From positions 248,001 through 312,000 of the forward strand of contig NZ_JBBPFS010000001.1 of the NCBI RefSeq assembly GCF_038069765.1: a DNA stretch of 64,000 nucleotides, given 5' to 3'. Both the position numbers and the translations under genes were made by a program. The notes under the pieces were generated by a model. The model did not search any database. It was not told where the DNA came from and saw only the letters and a program-made list of their open reading frames with translations. Below are positions 14,837 to 23,081 of the stretch, piece by piece; the first letter of the stretch is position 1; every line of letters starts with the position of its first letter. This DNA comes from Arthrobacter_B sp038069765 (GTDB taxonomy: Bacteria; Actinomycetota; Actinomycetes; Actinomycetales; Micrococcaceae).

Positions 14837-16372
14837 TCACACGACCTGGCGGTGAGGGCGAAGGGGATGGAAGTAGGTGTTCCGCAACGGCGCTTGAAAT
14901 GGGTCTACATAGGTCGGAGGAACGAACCAGGGAACGCCGCGAGTGACGCGGATGCGCCATTTTTCCCGATGGATCAGGTGATGGTGGAATCCGCACAGCA
15001 GGACGCCGTTGTCGGTGCTGGTTGGTCCTCCGCGGGAGTGATATTCGATGTGGTGAGCCTCGCACCAGGGTGCAGGGGAGGTACAGCCAGGGAAGGCACA
15101 GCCGCCGTCCCTGGCAATGATCGCCTTTCGGAGATGCGGCGGAAAATAGCGGGCTGCGGTCCCGACGTCTAGAACACGGCCTTCTCCGTTGAGGACAACC
15201 GGAATGATGTCGGCCTCGCACGCGATACGGCGGATCTGGTGAGCGGGAACTGGGCCGGTATAGGCCAGCGTGCCGGTTTCCGTTTTTCTGCTGACCCTGT
15301 CCCTGAGCTGTTCATACGGAATGATGGCCAAGACCTGTGGCTTGGCTCCTCCATTTGCCGGCAGCTGGCCTGAGGCCAGCGCCAGCTTGCAGGAAGCAAC
15401 CAGCCCGTCCAGACACTTTTGCGGATATGTCCGAGGATCACGGGGTACAGCGCGTTCGGTGCCTTCCAGATCTTCACAAGCTCCGTTCGCTGGCAGACCG
15501 GCACCGTTGCGGGGGTTGGCCTCGGGAGCCAGCGCAGTCATGAGCGTTTCAAATTGATCGTCCGTGGCGAAAATATCCAAGCGGTGCAGTCCTCGGTACT
15601 TCCGACGAATGAATAGGCCCTGCAGTTCGGCTTTCTGCTGCTCCGTTGGTTCCGTTCCGTCCGGGTCCAGGTGATTGACCCATGCGCTAGCGACAACACT
15701 GAGTGCATCAAGATCCTGGCTGGCAGCCACGTCGGTCAGAGCCGCCTCCATTGCTGCCCGATCCTCGGAAGTGCCGCAGCCTTGCACGTGTTTGATTGCC
15801 AGGCTCACGATTTGAGCCCCTTCACCGGATACTTCACCGCGAGAAGAACGTTCGGACAGCGCTGGCAGCTCAGGGCTGATGGGCTGGCCCGTCAAGGCCA
15901 AAGCCGGCGACAGCGCAGATCCTAGCCGGATCCGCTTCCAGGCTTCCCGTCGGCTAATTCGGAGTCGATGCCGCATATACTCCGCTGTGTTCTTGTATTC
16001 CTGCTGGACCTTCTCCGCAGCAGTAGCCCAGGAGAGCGATACCTCAGCGCAAATTCGTGCGCGGTCCAATGCTGCTGCGGCAGCTATCTGCATGTGGTCC
16101 ACGAGCCGGGAGAGCTCCTCTGTAGCTGAGGCAAAGGCAACCAGGTCAGGGGGATCGAGGAGGGGGAGTGAGGTTTGGAGATTGAGAGAGATTCCCCGGG
16201 CAACGGCTGTGATTTGCTGCAGTTCGGCCGCGCCGGAGACACTGGTTGCTTCCGGCGACGGTAACAGTGTCGGATGAGCTGCCCATCCGTATTTAGGGCC
16301 GGTGGGCTCAGCGGCAACACATGGCCCTTGCAAAGGCGGCGGAACAGCGGTGCCGTTCTGGTCATCTTCCAT
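14837..16372 (-). CDS. DUF222 / HNH endonuclease domain protein (13E12 repeat family)
   Basis: 511 residues. The large N-terminal DUF222 region (VAFASATEELSRLVDHMQIA, then helices and a loop region) is followed by a C-terminal HNH nuclease domain with CAFPGCTSPAPWCEAHHIEY and GVLLCGFHHHLIHREKWRI, containing zinc cysteines and catalytic histidines. This family is highly multicopy in actinobacteria (13E12 in mycobacteria) and is suspected to be selfish or linked to DNA processing; its role is unproven. The domain looks intact. Monocistronic, with no obvious mobile-element ends. Confidence 0.9.
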   Translation of the reverse strand: MEDDQNGTAVPPPLQGPCVAAEPTGPKYGWAAHPTLLPSPEATSVSGAAELQQITAVARGISLNLQTSLPLLDPPDLVAFASATEELSRLVDHMQIAAAAALDRARICAEVSLSWATAAEKVQQEYKNTAEYMRHRLRISRREAWKRIRLGSALSPALALTGQPISPELPALSERSSRGEVSGEGAQIVSLAIKHVQGCGTSEDRAAMEAALTDVAASQDLDALSVVASAWVNHLDPDGTEPTEQQKAELQGLFIRRKYRGLHRLDIFATDDQFETLMTALAPEANPRNGAGLPANGACEDLEGTERAVPRDPRTYPQKCLDGLVASCKLALASGQLPANGGAKPQVLAIIPYEQLRDRVSRKTETGTLAYTGPVPAHQIRRIACEADIIPVVLNGEGRVLDVGTAARYFPPHLRKAIIARDGGCAFPGCTSPAPWCEAHHIEYHSRGGPTSTDNGVLLCGFHHHLIHREKWRIRVTRGVPWFVPPTYVDPFQAPLRNTYFHPLRPHRQVV

Positions 16373-16757
16373 ACGATGAGCATTTCAGGAATGGTAAGCA
16401 TGTTCGAACGTAGATTCGGATTTGTGGACAAATGGCGGCGTCTGGCAGTTCTCCAAGATGCTGTGGAGGAGAAAAGCGAAGGCGAAGATGGCGGAAAAGG
16501 TATGGTGCGTCCCGGGGGACTGGATGTCATGGCCCGCACCACCGCCGTCGGCTGTCGCCCCCACAGTGGCCGTGCCGCCAACCTGCCCGCCAGGCCCCGC
16601 TCCGAACCAGCCTCTCCCCGCCGACTTCCTCAACTTCCGACGTCGTCCGCCAGCGTCCGATCCGCCGACGTCTTCAATGACCGCCATCGTCCGCCAGGCC
16701 GCCACGCGAGCATCCCCGTGCACCACCCAGGGGCCCGCTCCGCCGCAGGGAGGGTGC

Positions 16758-16808
16758 ATGAACCGTCGTCCGCTATGAACCGTCGTCCGCTATGAACCGC
16801 CGTCCGCT
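16758..16808 (+). repeat. Three tandem 17-bp units
   Basis: The unit ATGAACCGTCGTCCGCT is present at 16758-16774 and 16775-16791 (identical) and 16792-16808 (one T-to-C change). Non-coding context. Confidence 0.9.
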
Positions 16809-16878
16809 TGCTTCCGCTACACGCAACCGGGGCCGCCGGCGTCGGCCGCAGTTAAGCCCAGTTAAACCAGTTAAACGC

Positions 16879-16910
16879 AGAAGGAGCAGACCTTTTGGTC
16901 TGCTCCTTCT
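16879..16910 (-). terminator. Terminator of the tRNA cluster
   Basis: A perfect 14-bp stem (16879-16892 with 16897-16910) around a TTTT loop lies 39 bp past the last tRNA on the minus strand, followed by GCGTTTAACTGGTTTAAC. It may also act on the plus strand, where TGTTCGTC follows. Confidence 0.75.
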
Positions 16911-16948
16911 GTTCGTCGCCCCGGAACAACCCGGTAAGCAACTATGTG

Positions 16949-17022
16949 AGCGGACGACGGGATTCGAACCCGCGACATCCACCTTGGCAAGGTGGTGCTC
17001 TAGCCAGCTGAGCTACGTCCGC
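16949..17022 (-). tRNA. tRNA-Gly (GCC), copy 1
   Basis: Cloverleaf on the minus strand: acceptor GCGGACG/CGTCCGC, T-arm GGGTTCGAATCCC, anticodon loop TTGCCAA giving anticodon GCC. Discriminator T; no encoded CCA. Identical to the copies at 17165 and 17507. Confidence 0.97.
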
Positions 17023-17047
17023 AAAACAAGACAGCCGAAACTGTCCG

Positions 17048-17119
17048 TGCGCGATACTGGGATCGAACCAGTGACCTCTTCCGTGTCAGGGAAGCGCGCT
17101 ACCGCTGCGCCAATCGCGC
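17048..17119 (-). tRNA. tRNA-Val (GAC), copy 1
   Basis: Acceptor GCGCGAT/ATCGCGC, T-arm TGGTTCGATCCCA, anticodon loop CTGACAC giving anticodon GAC. CCA is not encoded. Identical to the copy at 17275. Confidence 0.97.
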
Positions 17120-17164
17120 TTGATGCATCAAGTCTCCCAGAGGAGACTCCGATGCAGTCAAGAG

Positions 17165-17238
17165 AGCGGACGACGGGATTCGAACCCGCGACATCCACCT
17201 TGGCAAGGTGGTGCTCTAGCCAGCTGAGCTACGTCCGC
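17165..17238 (-). tRNA. tRNA-Gly (GCC), copy 2
   Basis: Same sequence as copy 1, anticodon GCC, minus strand. Separated from the flanking tRNA-Val genes by 45 and 36 bp. Confidence 0.97.
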
Positions 17239-17274
17239 AAAAACACAGTTGTACGCCAAAACGTCTAACTGTAG

Positions 17275-17346
17275 TGCGCGATACTGGGATCGAACCAGTG
17301 ACCTCTTCCGTGTCAGGGAAGCGCGCTACCGCTGCGCCAATCGCGC
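17275..17346 (-). tRNA. tRNA-Val (GAC), copy 2
   Basis: Same sequence as copy 1 at 17048; anticodon GAC, minus strand. Confidence 0.97.
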
Positions 17347-17371
17347 CCAAAAGGGCTGTGCAAGTCCACCG

Positions 17372-17445
17372 TGGAGGTGGGGACGGGATTCGAACCCGCG
17401 TATACGGCTTTGCAGGCCGCTGCCTCGCCTCTCGGCCACCCCACC
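17372..17445 (-). tRNA. tRNA-Cys (GCA)
   Basis: Acceptor GGTGGGG/CCCCACC, anticodon loop CTGCAAA giving anticodon GCA, discriminator T, followed by an encoded CCA (17374-17372). It is the only member of the minus-strand cluster with encoded CCA. Confidence 0.97.
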
Positions 17446-17506
17446 GTGACCACTGCATAAGCATAGGCCGACCAGTCAGAATCAACCGGTTTTACAGTGA
17501 CTTGCG

Positions 17507-17580
17507 AGCGGACGACGGGATTCGAACCCGCGACATCCACCTTGGCAAGGTGGTGCTCTAGCCAGCTGAGCTACGTCCGC
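17507..17580 (-). tRNA. tRNA-Gly (GCC), copy 3 (first of the cluster)
   Basis: Identical to copies 1 and 2; anticodon GCC. It is the promoter-proximal tRNA of the minus-strand cluster Gly-Cys-Val-Gly-Val-Gly. Confidence 0.97.
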
Positions 17581-17594
17581 ATGCTGAGAAAGTT

Positions 17595-17600
17595 AGTGTA
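17595..17600 (-). promoter_or_regulatory. Possible -10 box of the tRNA cluster
   Basis: On the minus strand TACACT lies 15 bases upstream of the first tRNA. No good -35 hexamer is seen at 16-18 bp spacing, so this is tentative. Confidence 0.3.
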
Positions 17601-17804
17601 TTCGTCCCCGAATCGCTTTCGCTTTTCGCGGCGAACTCCCGCTTTCCAACGAAGAAAAACTCTACTGGACGTTTCGTGGTTCGTCCAATCGGGGGAAATT
17701 CGGACTTCGGCGAGGGGTGTTGCAAGCAGGTGCGCATCGTCGCAGGTGGGGCCGGAGAGGACCGGAGAAGGAGAGCGGAGAAGGAGAGCAGGTGCGGAGT
17801 CGGT

Positions 17805-17910
17805 CGTGTGGAACGACGACGGCGAAGTTGGCCGTGTGGAACGACGACGACGAAGTTGGCCGTGTGGAACGACGACGGCGAAGTTGGCCGTGTGGAACGA
17901 CGACGACGGC
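17805..17910 (+). repeat. 28-bp minisatellite, 3.8 units
   Basis: Units begin CGTGTGGAACGACGACG: 17805-17832, 17833-17860, 17861-17888 and a partial fourth from 17889. Units 1 and 3 are identical; unit 2 has GAC for GGC. The units end GAAGTTGGC. Unit length is not a multiple of three. Confidence 0.93.
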
Positions 17911-18162
17911 GCCGGCCCGGTTCGATTGTCCGCGCCACTTCGATCATCTGCCTCACAGGGGAGCGGCAGCGGGGGATCGGTGAGGCAGTCCGGGAGAACG
18001 ACGACGACGGCAGCAGGAGCAGCGAGGCCACGGGGGAAGCCGGTACATTGAGCGAGACGGAACAGGGTGCCGTCGGATGTCCGCAGCGAACCGAATCGGA
18101 ACACGTGGAAGCAGTTGGGAGCGACGTCTCAGGCGGAGGAGAAGCCGGGAGGCGGCACCGGT

Positions 18163-18191
18163 TTGGAGTCCGTCCCAAACTGGGCTAGCAT
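18163..18191 (+). promoter_or_regulatory. Likely promoter of tRNA-Val(CAC)
   Basis: TTGGAG (18163-18168) and TAGCAT (18186-18191) are separated by exactly 17 bp, placing a start near 18198, about 30 bases ahead of the tRNA at 18230. Confidence 0.45.
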
Positions 18192-18229
18192 CTTTAGACG
18201 TTGCGGTTGTGAAAACAATTGCAGCATGG

Positions 18230-18304
18230 GGGCGATTGGCGCAGTGGTAGCGCGCTTCGTTCACACCGAAGAGGTCACTGGTTCGAACCCAGTATCGCCC
18301 ACCA
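18230..18304 (+). tRNA. tRNA-Val (CAC)
   Basis: Acceptor GGGCGAT/ATCGCCC, T-arm TGGTTCGAACCCA, anticodon loop TTCACAC giving anticodon CAC, discriminator A and encoded CCA (18302-18304). The body is close to the tRNA-Val(GAC) copies on the other strand. Confidence 0.97.
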
Positions 18305-18330
18305 AAAGTTTGAAAGTATGAGTTCTACGA

Positions 18331-18356
18331 AGAGGCCCTGCGGGGCCTCTTTTTGT
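18331..18356 (+). terminator. Terminator of tRNA-Val(CAC)
   Basis: An 8-bp stem AGAGGCCC/GGGCCTCT around TGCG is followed by TTTTTGTTTT, 27 bp past the tRNA. Confidence 0.9.
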
Positions 18357-18359
18357 TTT

Positions 18360-18826
18360 ACGCTGCCGGTCGTTCTTCCTCGCGCGACTGATAGGTGCCT
18401 GATAGAACGGCATTTCCTTTACCGGCTCACTTCACGGCTCAAGAATTTGTGGCACGGCCCCAGAATTAGCAGCCACCAAAAGTCTTCGGACAAAAGGTCA
18501 GCGGACCACTGCATGTAGACCGATGCATGCCACGAGGGAACGGGCTCGGACCAAGATGCCGGATTGCGGCTGGGAGGGTTGCGGCTGGGGATGGTTTGCG
18601 GCGCGGCGACGGCTCGTGCAGCGGACGTGGCCTTGCCCGAGACTCCCGGGTACTGCAGCGGACGTGGCCTTGCCCGAGACTCCCACATACTGCAGCGGAC
18701 GTTCCCAAAAGCCAGGACCGCAGGACGAGAGACCGAGGACACCGCCGAGCTCCCCGGCCCGACCTGCGGGAACCGCCCGGATGCCCGTTTTGCCTAAAGG
18801 TCGGTGCCGGATGACAAACTGAAGAT
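18360..18826 (+). other. 467-bp intergenic region with a 37-bp repeat
   Basis: No convincing gene. Open frames on both strands translate to Arg/Pro/Ala-rich strings and cross the repeat at 18617-18702. The last 30 bases precede the PD-(D/E)XK gene. Confidence 0.65.
18617..18702 (+). repeat. 37-bp tandem repeat, 2.3 units
   Basis: Units begin TGCAGCGGACGTGGCCTTGC: 18617-18653, 18654-18690 and a partial third from 18691. The first two differ only in their last bases (GGGTAC against ACATAC). Confidence 0.92.
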
Positions 18827-19708
18827 ATGACTGAACCAGCTCTGGCACATTCAACGGAATTTGGGCGGATGTACTCCCGCTCCCTCTCGGAACCGCCGAC
18901 GGTACCTTCCATCACCACTGTCATAGCCCAGGGCGCCACTTCGCTTGATGGCTGGCACGGCCACATGGCAGCAAACGCCGTCATCAAGGATCCCAAGCTG
19001 GCGGCAAGTCTGGGCAATCCGGGAGCATTGCGCAACGTCGCGAAAGAAGCGTCACGTGCCTCAGAACGCTACCGGGACAAAGCCGCAGAACGCGGAACGC
19101 GGGTGCACTTCTACTGCGAGCAGGTATCGCTGCGTGCACTGAACCTTCCGCACGAGCTAGAAGCTGCACGCACCGCCCTTCAGGAACACGGCGAGCACCA
19201 GTTTGCGGACCGTTTTGACGAGTGGTGGGACCTCTACCAGGTTGAGCCCCTGGCACCGGAAATCACCGTATGGAATGACGAGCTGGGGTACGCCGGAACG
19301 CTCGACCTCGTGGCACGAATCAACGGCAGGCTCTGCCTGATCGACTACAAAACCAAGAACACAGACCGCGACGGCCAGGTCAAGCCACTGGATGACAAGG
19401 TGGTCATGCAGCTCGTGGCCGGAATGAAAGCCAAAGAATCACTCGTTGATGCGGGAAAGGGCATGTGGGAGCCCTGGGCCTACGGGGAGGATCCGCTGCT
19501 GCTCGGCGTTGCCATCGGCCAGACCGAAGTCCGGCCGATGCGCGCCAATCCGGCGGTCCTGCCACAGCACTGGTTCAAGTTCTGCGCCCTCCGCAGACTG
19601 TGGCAAACCTCGTACGACGTCGCAGCCGCCGGACGCGCGCTCCTTCCCATCACGCCGCCCCCGGTCGGTGCCCATGCAGTGTCGATGCCCCAGCCGTCCG
19701 TGCCCTAG
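18827..19708 (+). CDS. PD-(D/E)XK nuclease superfamily protein (RecB/Cas4-like)
   Basis: 293 residues. The core YAGTLDLVARINGRLCLIDY then KTK gives the Asp (~159) and D-Y-K signature of RecB/Cas4-like nucleases, preceded by the helix with RGTRVHFYCEQ where His could be the conserved histidine of this group. The C-terminal part is Pro-rich. Phage exonucleases and actinobacterial housekeeping-linked copies share this fold; no phage genes or CRISPR are nearby. It starts at ATG 18827, and def follows 234 bp later. Substrate unknown. Confidence 0.78.
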   Translation: MTEPALAHSTEFGRMYSRSLSEPPTVPSITTVIAQGATSLDGWHGHMAANAVIKDPKLAASLGNPGALRNVAKEASRASERYRDKAAERGTRVHFYCEQVSLRALNLPHELEAARTALQEHGEHQFADRFDEWWDLYQVEPLAPEITVWNDELGYAGTLDLVARINGRLCLIDYKTKNTDRDGQVKPLDDKVVMQLVAGMKAKESLVDAGKGMWEPWAYGEDPLLLGVAIGQTEVRPMRANPAVLPQHWFKFCALRRLWQTSYDVAAAGRALLPITPPPVGAHAVSMPQPSVP

Positions 19709-19942
19709 GTTTGAACTCAAGGACAACTGTCCCGCCGAGCGGTAGCTTTAGCCGCTCCAGCCGCTCCAGGACTCGCTGCTATGGAACGCCGGGGCTCACT
19801 TCACCGAGCGTCAAGTCCGGCTGAGCCGCAGAACCGGACCCACCCGGGGTGCTTCCTGTGCCCGGGGGCACTGCAGCAGGCACGGTCCAACTAGACTGGT
19901 GGGTGGACAGAGTCAGCAGCAACAGTAAGGAATCAACCCTAG

Positions 19943-20560
19943 ATGGCAATCCTGAACATCCGGATTATCGGCGACCCGGTCCTGCGGACCCCTGCCGAGG
20001 AAGTCACGGACTTCGGGCCTGAACTGGCCAAGCTCGTCGCCGACATGGAAGAGACGATGGAGGACGTTGAGGGCGCAGGCCTTGCGGCTCCGCAGGTGGG
20101 CGTCAGCCTCCGGGTCTTCACCTACCGAATCGACGGCCACGCCGGACACGTGGTCAATCCCGTGCTTGAGCTGAGCGAAGACCGCCAGGAAGACCAGATG
20201 GAGGGTTGCCTGTCGATCCCCGGACTGGGCTACCCGGTACCGCGGTACCGCTGGACCAGAGTGACCGGCGTCGATAAGGACGGCAACCCCGTCAGCATTG
20301 AGGGTGAAGGCATGCTGGCCCGCGCCTTCCAGCACGAAACAGACCACTTGGACGGCGTGCTGTACATCGACCGGCTGGAGGGGGAGAACCGCAAGAAGGC
20401 ACTCCGCGCCATCCGACAGGCGGACTACGACGCGATTGCAGGACGCACGACGGCGGAGCGCGCCCAGACGGTCGGCTCGGCCTTTGGTGCCGGAGCCTCC
20501 TTCGGCGGCGGCGCCGGCCGCGGCACCTTCGGGGCCTCGGGCACCGGCGGACAGGCCTAG
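19943..20560 (+). CDS. def: Peptide deformylase
   Basis: 205-residue metallohydrolase that removes the formyl group from nascent proteins. The three family motifs are intact: GAGLAAPQVG (motif 1), EGCLSIPG with the metal Cys (motif 2) and QHETDHLDG with the metal His pair (motif 3). A Gly/Ala-rich C-terminal tail (~172-205) is extra to the domain. The start ATG 19943 is preceded by AAGGA. The fmt gene follows within 15 bp, the usual pairing of formylation and deformylation. Confidence 0.97.
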   Translation: MAILNIRIIGDPVLRTPAEEVTDFGPELAKLVADMEETMEDVEGAGLAAPQVGVSLRVFTYRIDGHAGHVVNPVLELSEDRQEDQMEGCLSIPGLGYPVPRYRWTRVTGVDKDGNPVSIEGEGMLARAFQHETDHLDGVLYIDRLEGENRKKALRAIRQADYDAIAGRTTAERAQTVGSAFGAGASFGGGAGRGTFGASGTGGQA

Positions 20561-20572
20561 CCGCCCGTGAGC

Positions 20573-21502
20573 ATGCGCGTACTTTTCGCCGGAACCCCCG
20601 CCGTCGCCGTCCCCTCCCTGAACGCCCTGCTGGAAACGGGGTTCGACGTCGTTGCCGTACTGACCCGCCCCGACGCACCTCTCGGGCGCAAACGCACCCT
20701 CACGCCGTCGCCCGTTGCTGCCCGCGCTGAGGAACTGGGCCTGCCGGTTATCCGTGCGGCAAAGATCGACGACGACGCCGTCGCCGCCATCCGCGCGGCC
20801 AACCCGGACGTTGCAGCCATCGTGGCCTACGGCGGACTCATCCCCGAACGGGCGCTGACCATCCCCGAACACGGCTGGATCAACCTCCACTTTTCCCTGC
20901 TTCCCGCCTGGCGCGGCGCCGCACCCGTGCAGCACGCCGTCATCAACGGCGACGACGTCACCGGCGCCTCGACGTTCCTCCTGGAAAAGGGTCTCGACAC
21001 CGGACCCGTGTACGGGCAGCTGACTGAAACCCTGTCGCCCGAAGACACCAGCGGCGCGCTGCTGGAACGGCTCTCCCACAGCGGCGCCGTCCTGCTCGCG
21101 CAGACGCTGTCGGCAATCGAGTCCGGTGCCGCGCACGCCGTTCCGCAGTCCGGTGACGTGACGCTCGCACCCAAACTTTCGATTGACGACGCGCGGGTGA
21201 ACTGGAACCAGCCGGCGCTGGCCATCCGGCGCCGCATCAACGGCGTAACCCCGGAGCCGGGGGCCTGGACCACCTGGGACGGCGCCCGGTTCAAGATCGG
21301 CACAGCAGCGCTGCGGCCGGACATCACCGATCTGGCCCCGGGCCAGGTCCGTTTTTCCGGAGGAGCGCAGGCAGCCGCAGTTGTTGGCACCGGATCCGCC
21401 GGCCTGGAACTGCTGCAGGTGCAGCCCGCCGGCAAGAAAATGATGCCGGGGGCCGACTGGGCCCGCGGCCTGGCCCACCGTGAGGACGTGGTCTTCGAAT
21501 GA
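20573..21502 (+). CDS. fmt: Methionyl-tRNA formyltransferase
   Basis: 309-residue enzyme that formylates Met-tRNAi using 10-formyl-THF. The N-terminal MRVLFAGTPAVAVPSL is the classical start; the formyl-THF site HFSLLPAWRGAAPVQHA and NGDDVTGASTF follow, and the C-terminal tRNA-binding domain is present (NGVTPEPGAW). A GTG two codons upstream (20567) is an alternative start. It overlaps rsmB by 4 bp (ATGA), so def-fmt-rsmB form one transcription unit. Confidence 0.96.
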   Translation: MRVLFAGTPAVAVPSLNALLETGFDVVAVLTRPDAPLGRKRTLTPSPVAARAEELGLPVIRAAKIDDDAVAAIRAANPDVAAIVAYGGLIPERALTIPEHGWINLHFSLLPAWRGAAPVQHAVINGDDVTGASTFLLEKGLDTGPVYGQLTETLSPEDTSGALLERLSHSGAVLLAQTLSAIESGAAHAVPQSGDVTLAPKLSIDDARVNWNQPALAIRRRINGVTPEPGAWTTWDGARFKIGTAALRPDITDLAPGQVRFSGGAQAAAVVGTGSAGLELLQVQPAGKKMMPGADWARGLAHREDVVFE

Positions 21503-23025
21503 CCCCCCAGAACAGCACTCCCCAGAACAGCACCCCCCGAAACAACAAACAGCGCAACGAAAAGGGCCACGAACGCAGCCGTCCGGCCGTGCGCAGCCGC
21601 ACCGCGCAGGCACCGGGACAGCGCACGCGCGCCGCGGATCCGGCCCGCCTGGTCGCCTTCGAAGTGCTGCGCGCCGTCTCCGAGGATGACGCGTACGCCA
21701 ACCTCGTGCTGCCCAAGAGCATCCGCAAGCACCAGCTCGACAAGCGCGATGCAGGCTTCGCCACGGAACTGGCCTACGGCGCATTGCGCGGCCAGGGCAC
21801 CTACGATGCGATCCTCGCCAAATGCGTGGACCGTCCGCTGGAACGGCTGGACCCCGCCGTCCTTGACGCCCTGCGTATCGGCGCCCACCAGCTGCTGGCC
21901 ATGCGCGTTCCGGCCCACGCTGCCCTTGACCAGACCGTCGGCCTGGCCCGCGCCGTCATCGGAGCCGGACCCTCGGCTCTGATCAATGCAGTGCTGCGCA
22001 AAGTCGCCGCACGGGACCTGGAAACCTGGGTTGCGGAACTGACCCGGGACGAAACGGATGCAACCCGACGGGCAGCAATTGAGCACAGCCACCCGGAGTG
22101 GATTGTCCGGGCCCTCCGGCAGTCCCTGGTCGCCCACGGCCGCAGCGTCGAGGAAATCACGGACCTGCTCAAGGCCGATAACGACGCCCCCGTGGTGAAC
22201 CTGGTGGCTCTGCCCGGGCTGGGGAACCTGGATGAGGCGCGGGAAGCCGGAGCTGTTGACGGCGAACTGGTCGAGGGCTCGGCCCTGTACTCTGCGGGCG
22301 ACGTCGGACGCCTGGATTCGGTGCGGGCCGGCACCACCCGCGTGCAGGACGCCGGCTCACAGCTGGTTGCACGCGCGCTGGCCGCCGTGGACATCGGCGA
22401 CCGCACCGCTGACGGCAGCCGCGACGGCGAACAGTGGCTGGACCTGTGCGCCGGACCCGGCGGCAAGGCCGCACTGCTGGCCGCCCTGGCCAATGAGAAG
22501 GGCGCCATCCTGCTGGCCAACGAACCCGCAGCGCACCGCGCCAAACTGGTCCAGCAGGCACTGGAAGCTGTTCCCGGAGACGTCTGGGATGTCCGCACCG
22601 GAGACGGCCGCAGCATCGCGGAGCAGTACCCGGACACCTTTGACCGCGTTCTCGTGGACGCTCCGTGCACCGGCCTAGGAGCACTGCGGCGCCGGCCGGA
22701 ATCCCGCTGGCGCCGGAAGCCTTCAGATGTGGGGGAGTTGGGTGCACTGCAGCGTGAACTGCTCACTGCCGCCGTTGACGCCGTGAAGGCAGGCGGCGTG
22801 GTGGCGTACGTGACCTGCTCGCCGCACCCGGCGGAGACCACCGCCGTCGTCACCGATGTGCTGCGCCTGCGCAACGACCTGGAACTGCTCGACGCCGGCG
22901 CCGCACTCGACGGCGTCAGCCTGACCGGAAACCTGGGCGCCGGACACGAGTCCACCGCGCAGCTCTGGCCCCACATCCACGCGACCGATGCCATGTTCCT
23001 GGCCCTGATCCGCCGCAAGCCCTGA
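21499..23025 (+). CDS. rsmB: 16S rRNA (cytosine-967-C5) methyltransferase RsmB
   Basis: 508 residues. An N-terminal NusB-like domain (ARLVAFEVLRAVSEDDAYAN, ELAYGALRGQGTYDAIL) is joined to a Rossmann methyltransferase domain with SAM loop DLCAGPGGKAALLA, the cysteine motif VDAPCTGLG and the nucleophile motif VTCSPHPAET. The first ~40 residues are Asn/Gln/Thr- and Arg-rich repeats (NSTPQNSTP) not found in the domain. Modifies C967 of 16S rRNA. Confidence 0.95.
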   Translation: MTPQNSTPQNSTPRNNKQRNEKGHERSRPAVRSRTAQAPGQRTRAADPARLVAFEVLRAVSEDDAYANLVLPKSIRKHQLDKRDAGFATELAYGALRGQGTYDAILAKCVDRPLERLDPAVLDALRIGAHQLLAMRVPAHAALDQTVGLARAVIGAGPSALINAVLRKVAARDLETWVAELTRDETDATRRAAIEHSHPEWIVRALRQSLVAHGRSVEEITDLLKADNDAPVVNLVALPGLGNLDEAREAGAVDGELVEGSALYSAGDVGRLDSVRAGTTRVQDAGSQLVARALAAVDIGDRTADGSRDGEQWLDLCAGPGGKAALLAALANEKGAILLANEPAAHRAKLVQQALEAVPGDVWDVRTGDGRSIAEQYPDTFDRVLVDAPCTGLGALRRRPESRWRRKPSDVGELGALQRELLTAAVDAVKAGGVVAYVTCSPHPAETTAVVTDVLRLRNDLELLDAGAALDGVSLTGNLGAGHESTAQLWPHIHATDAMFLALIRRKP

Positions 23026-23081
23026 TTTCGGCAAGCACTGATTTCAGCAAGCTTCGATTCAGTAAGTCCACTAGGAGAACC

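Larger units (their letters stand above)
16373..16948 (+). other. 576-bp intergenic region
   Basis: Between the DUF222 gene and the tRNA cluster. It contains a 17-bp triple repeat (16758-16808) and the terminator at 16879-16910. Frames are open on several strands only because stops are rare at this GC content; their products are Pro/Arg/Ala low-complexity and are not called. Confidence 0.7.
17581..18229 (+). other. 649-bp non-coding region between divergent tRNA units
   Basis: Overlapping open frames occur on both strands, but a 28-bp tandem repeat runs through them and, not being a multiple of three, shifts every frame. The translations are Arg/Gly/Asp low-complexity. I see no gene; the region holds the repeat at 17805-17910 and the likely promoter of the tRNA-Val(CAC). 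Confidence 0.7.

Noticed and set aside
17497..18188. Long overlapping open frames on both strands around the minisatellite (170-206 codons)
   Set aside because: The 28-bp repeat shifts frame at each unit, translations are Arg/Asp/Gly low-complexity, no ribosome site is present, and the frames overlap a tRNA gene.
19913..21784. 623-codon minus-strand open frame
   Set aside because: It is antisense to def and fmt, which have full family motifs; the product is Gly/Arg/Gln low-complexity.
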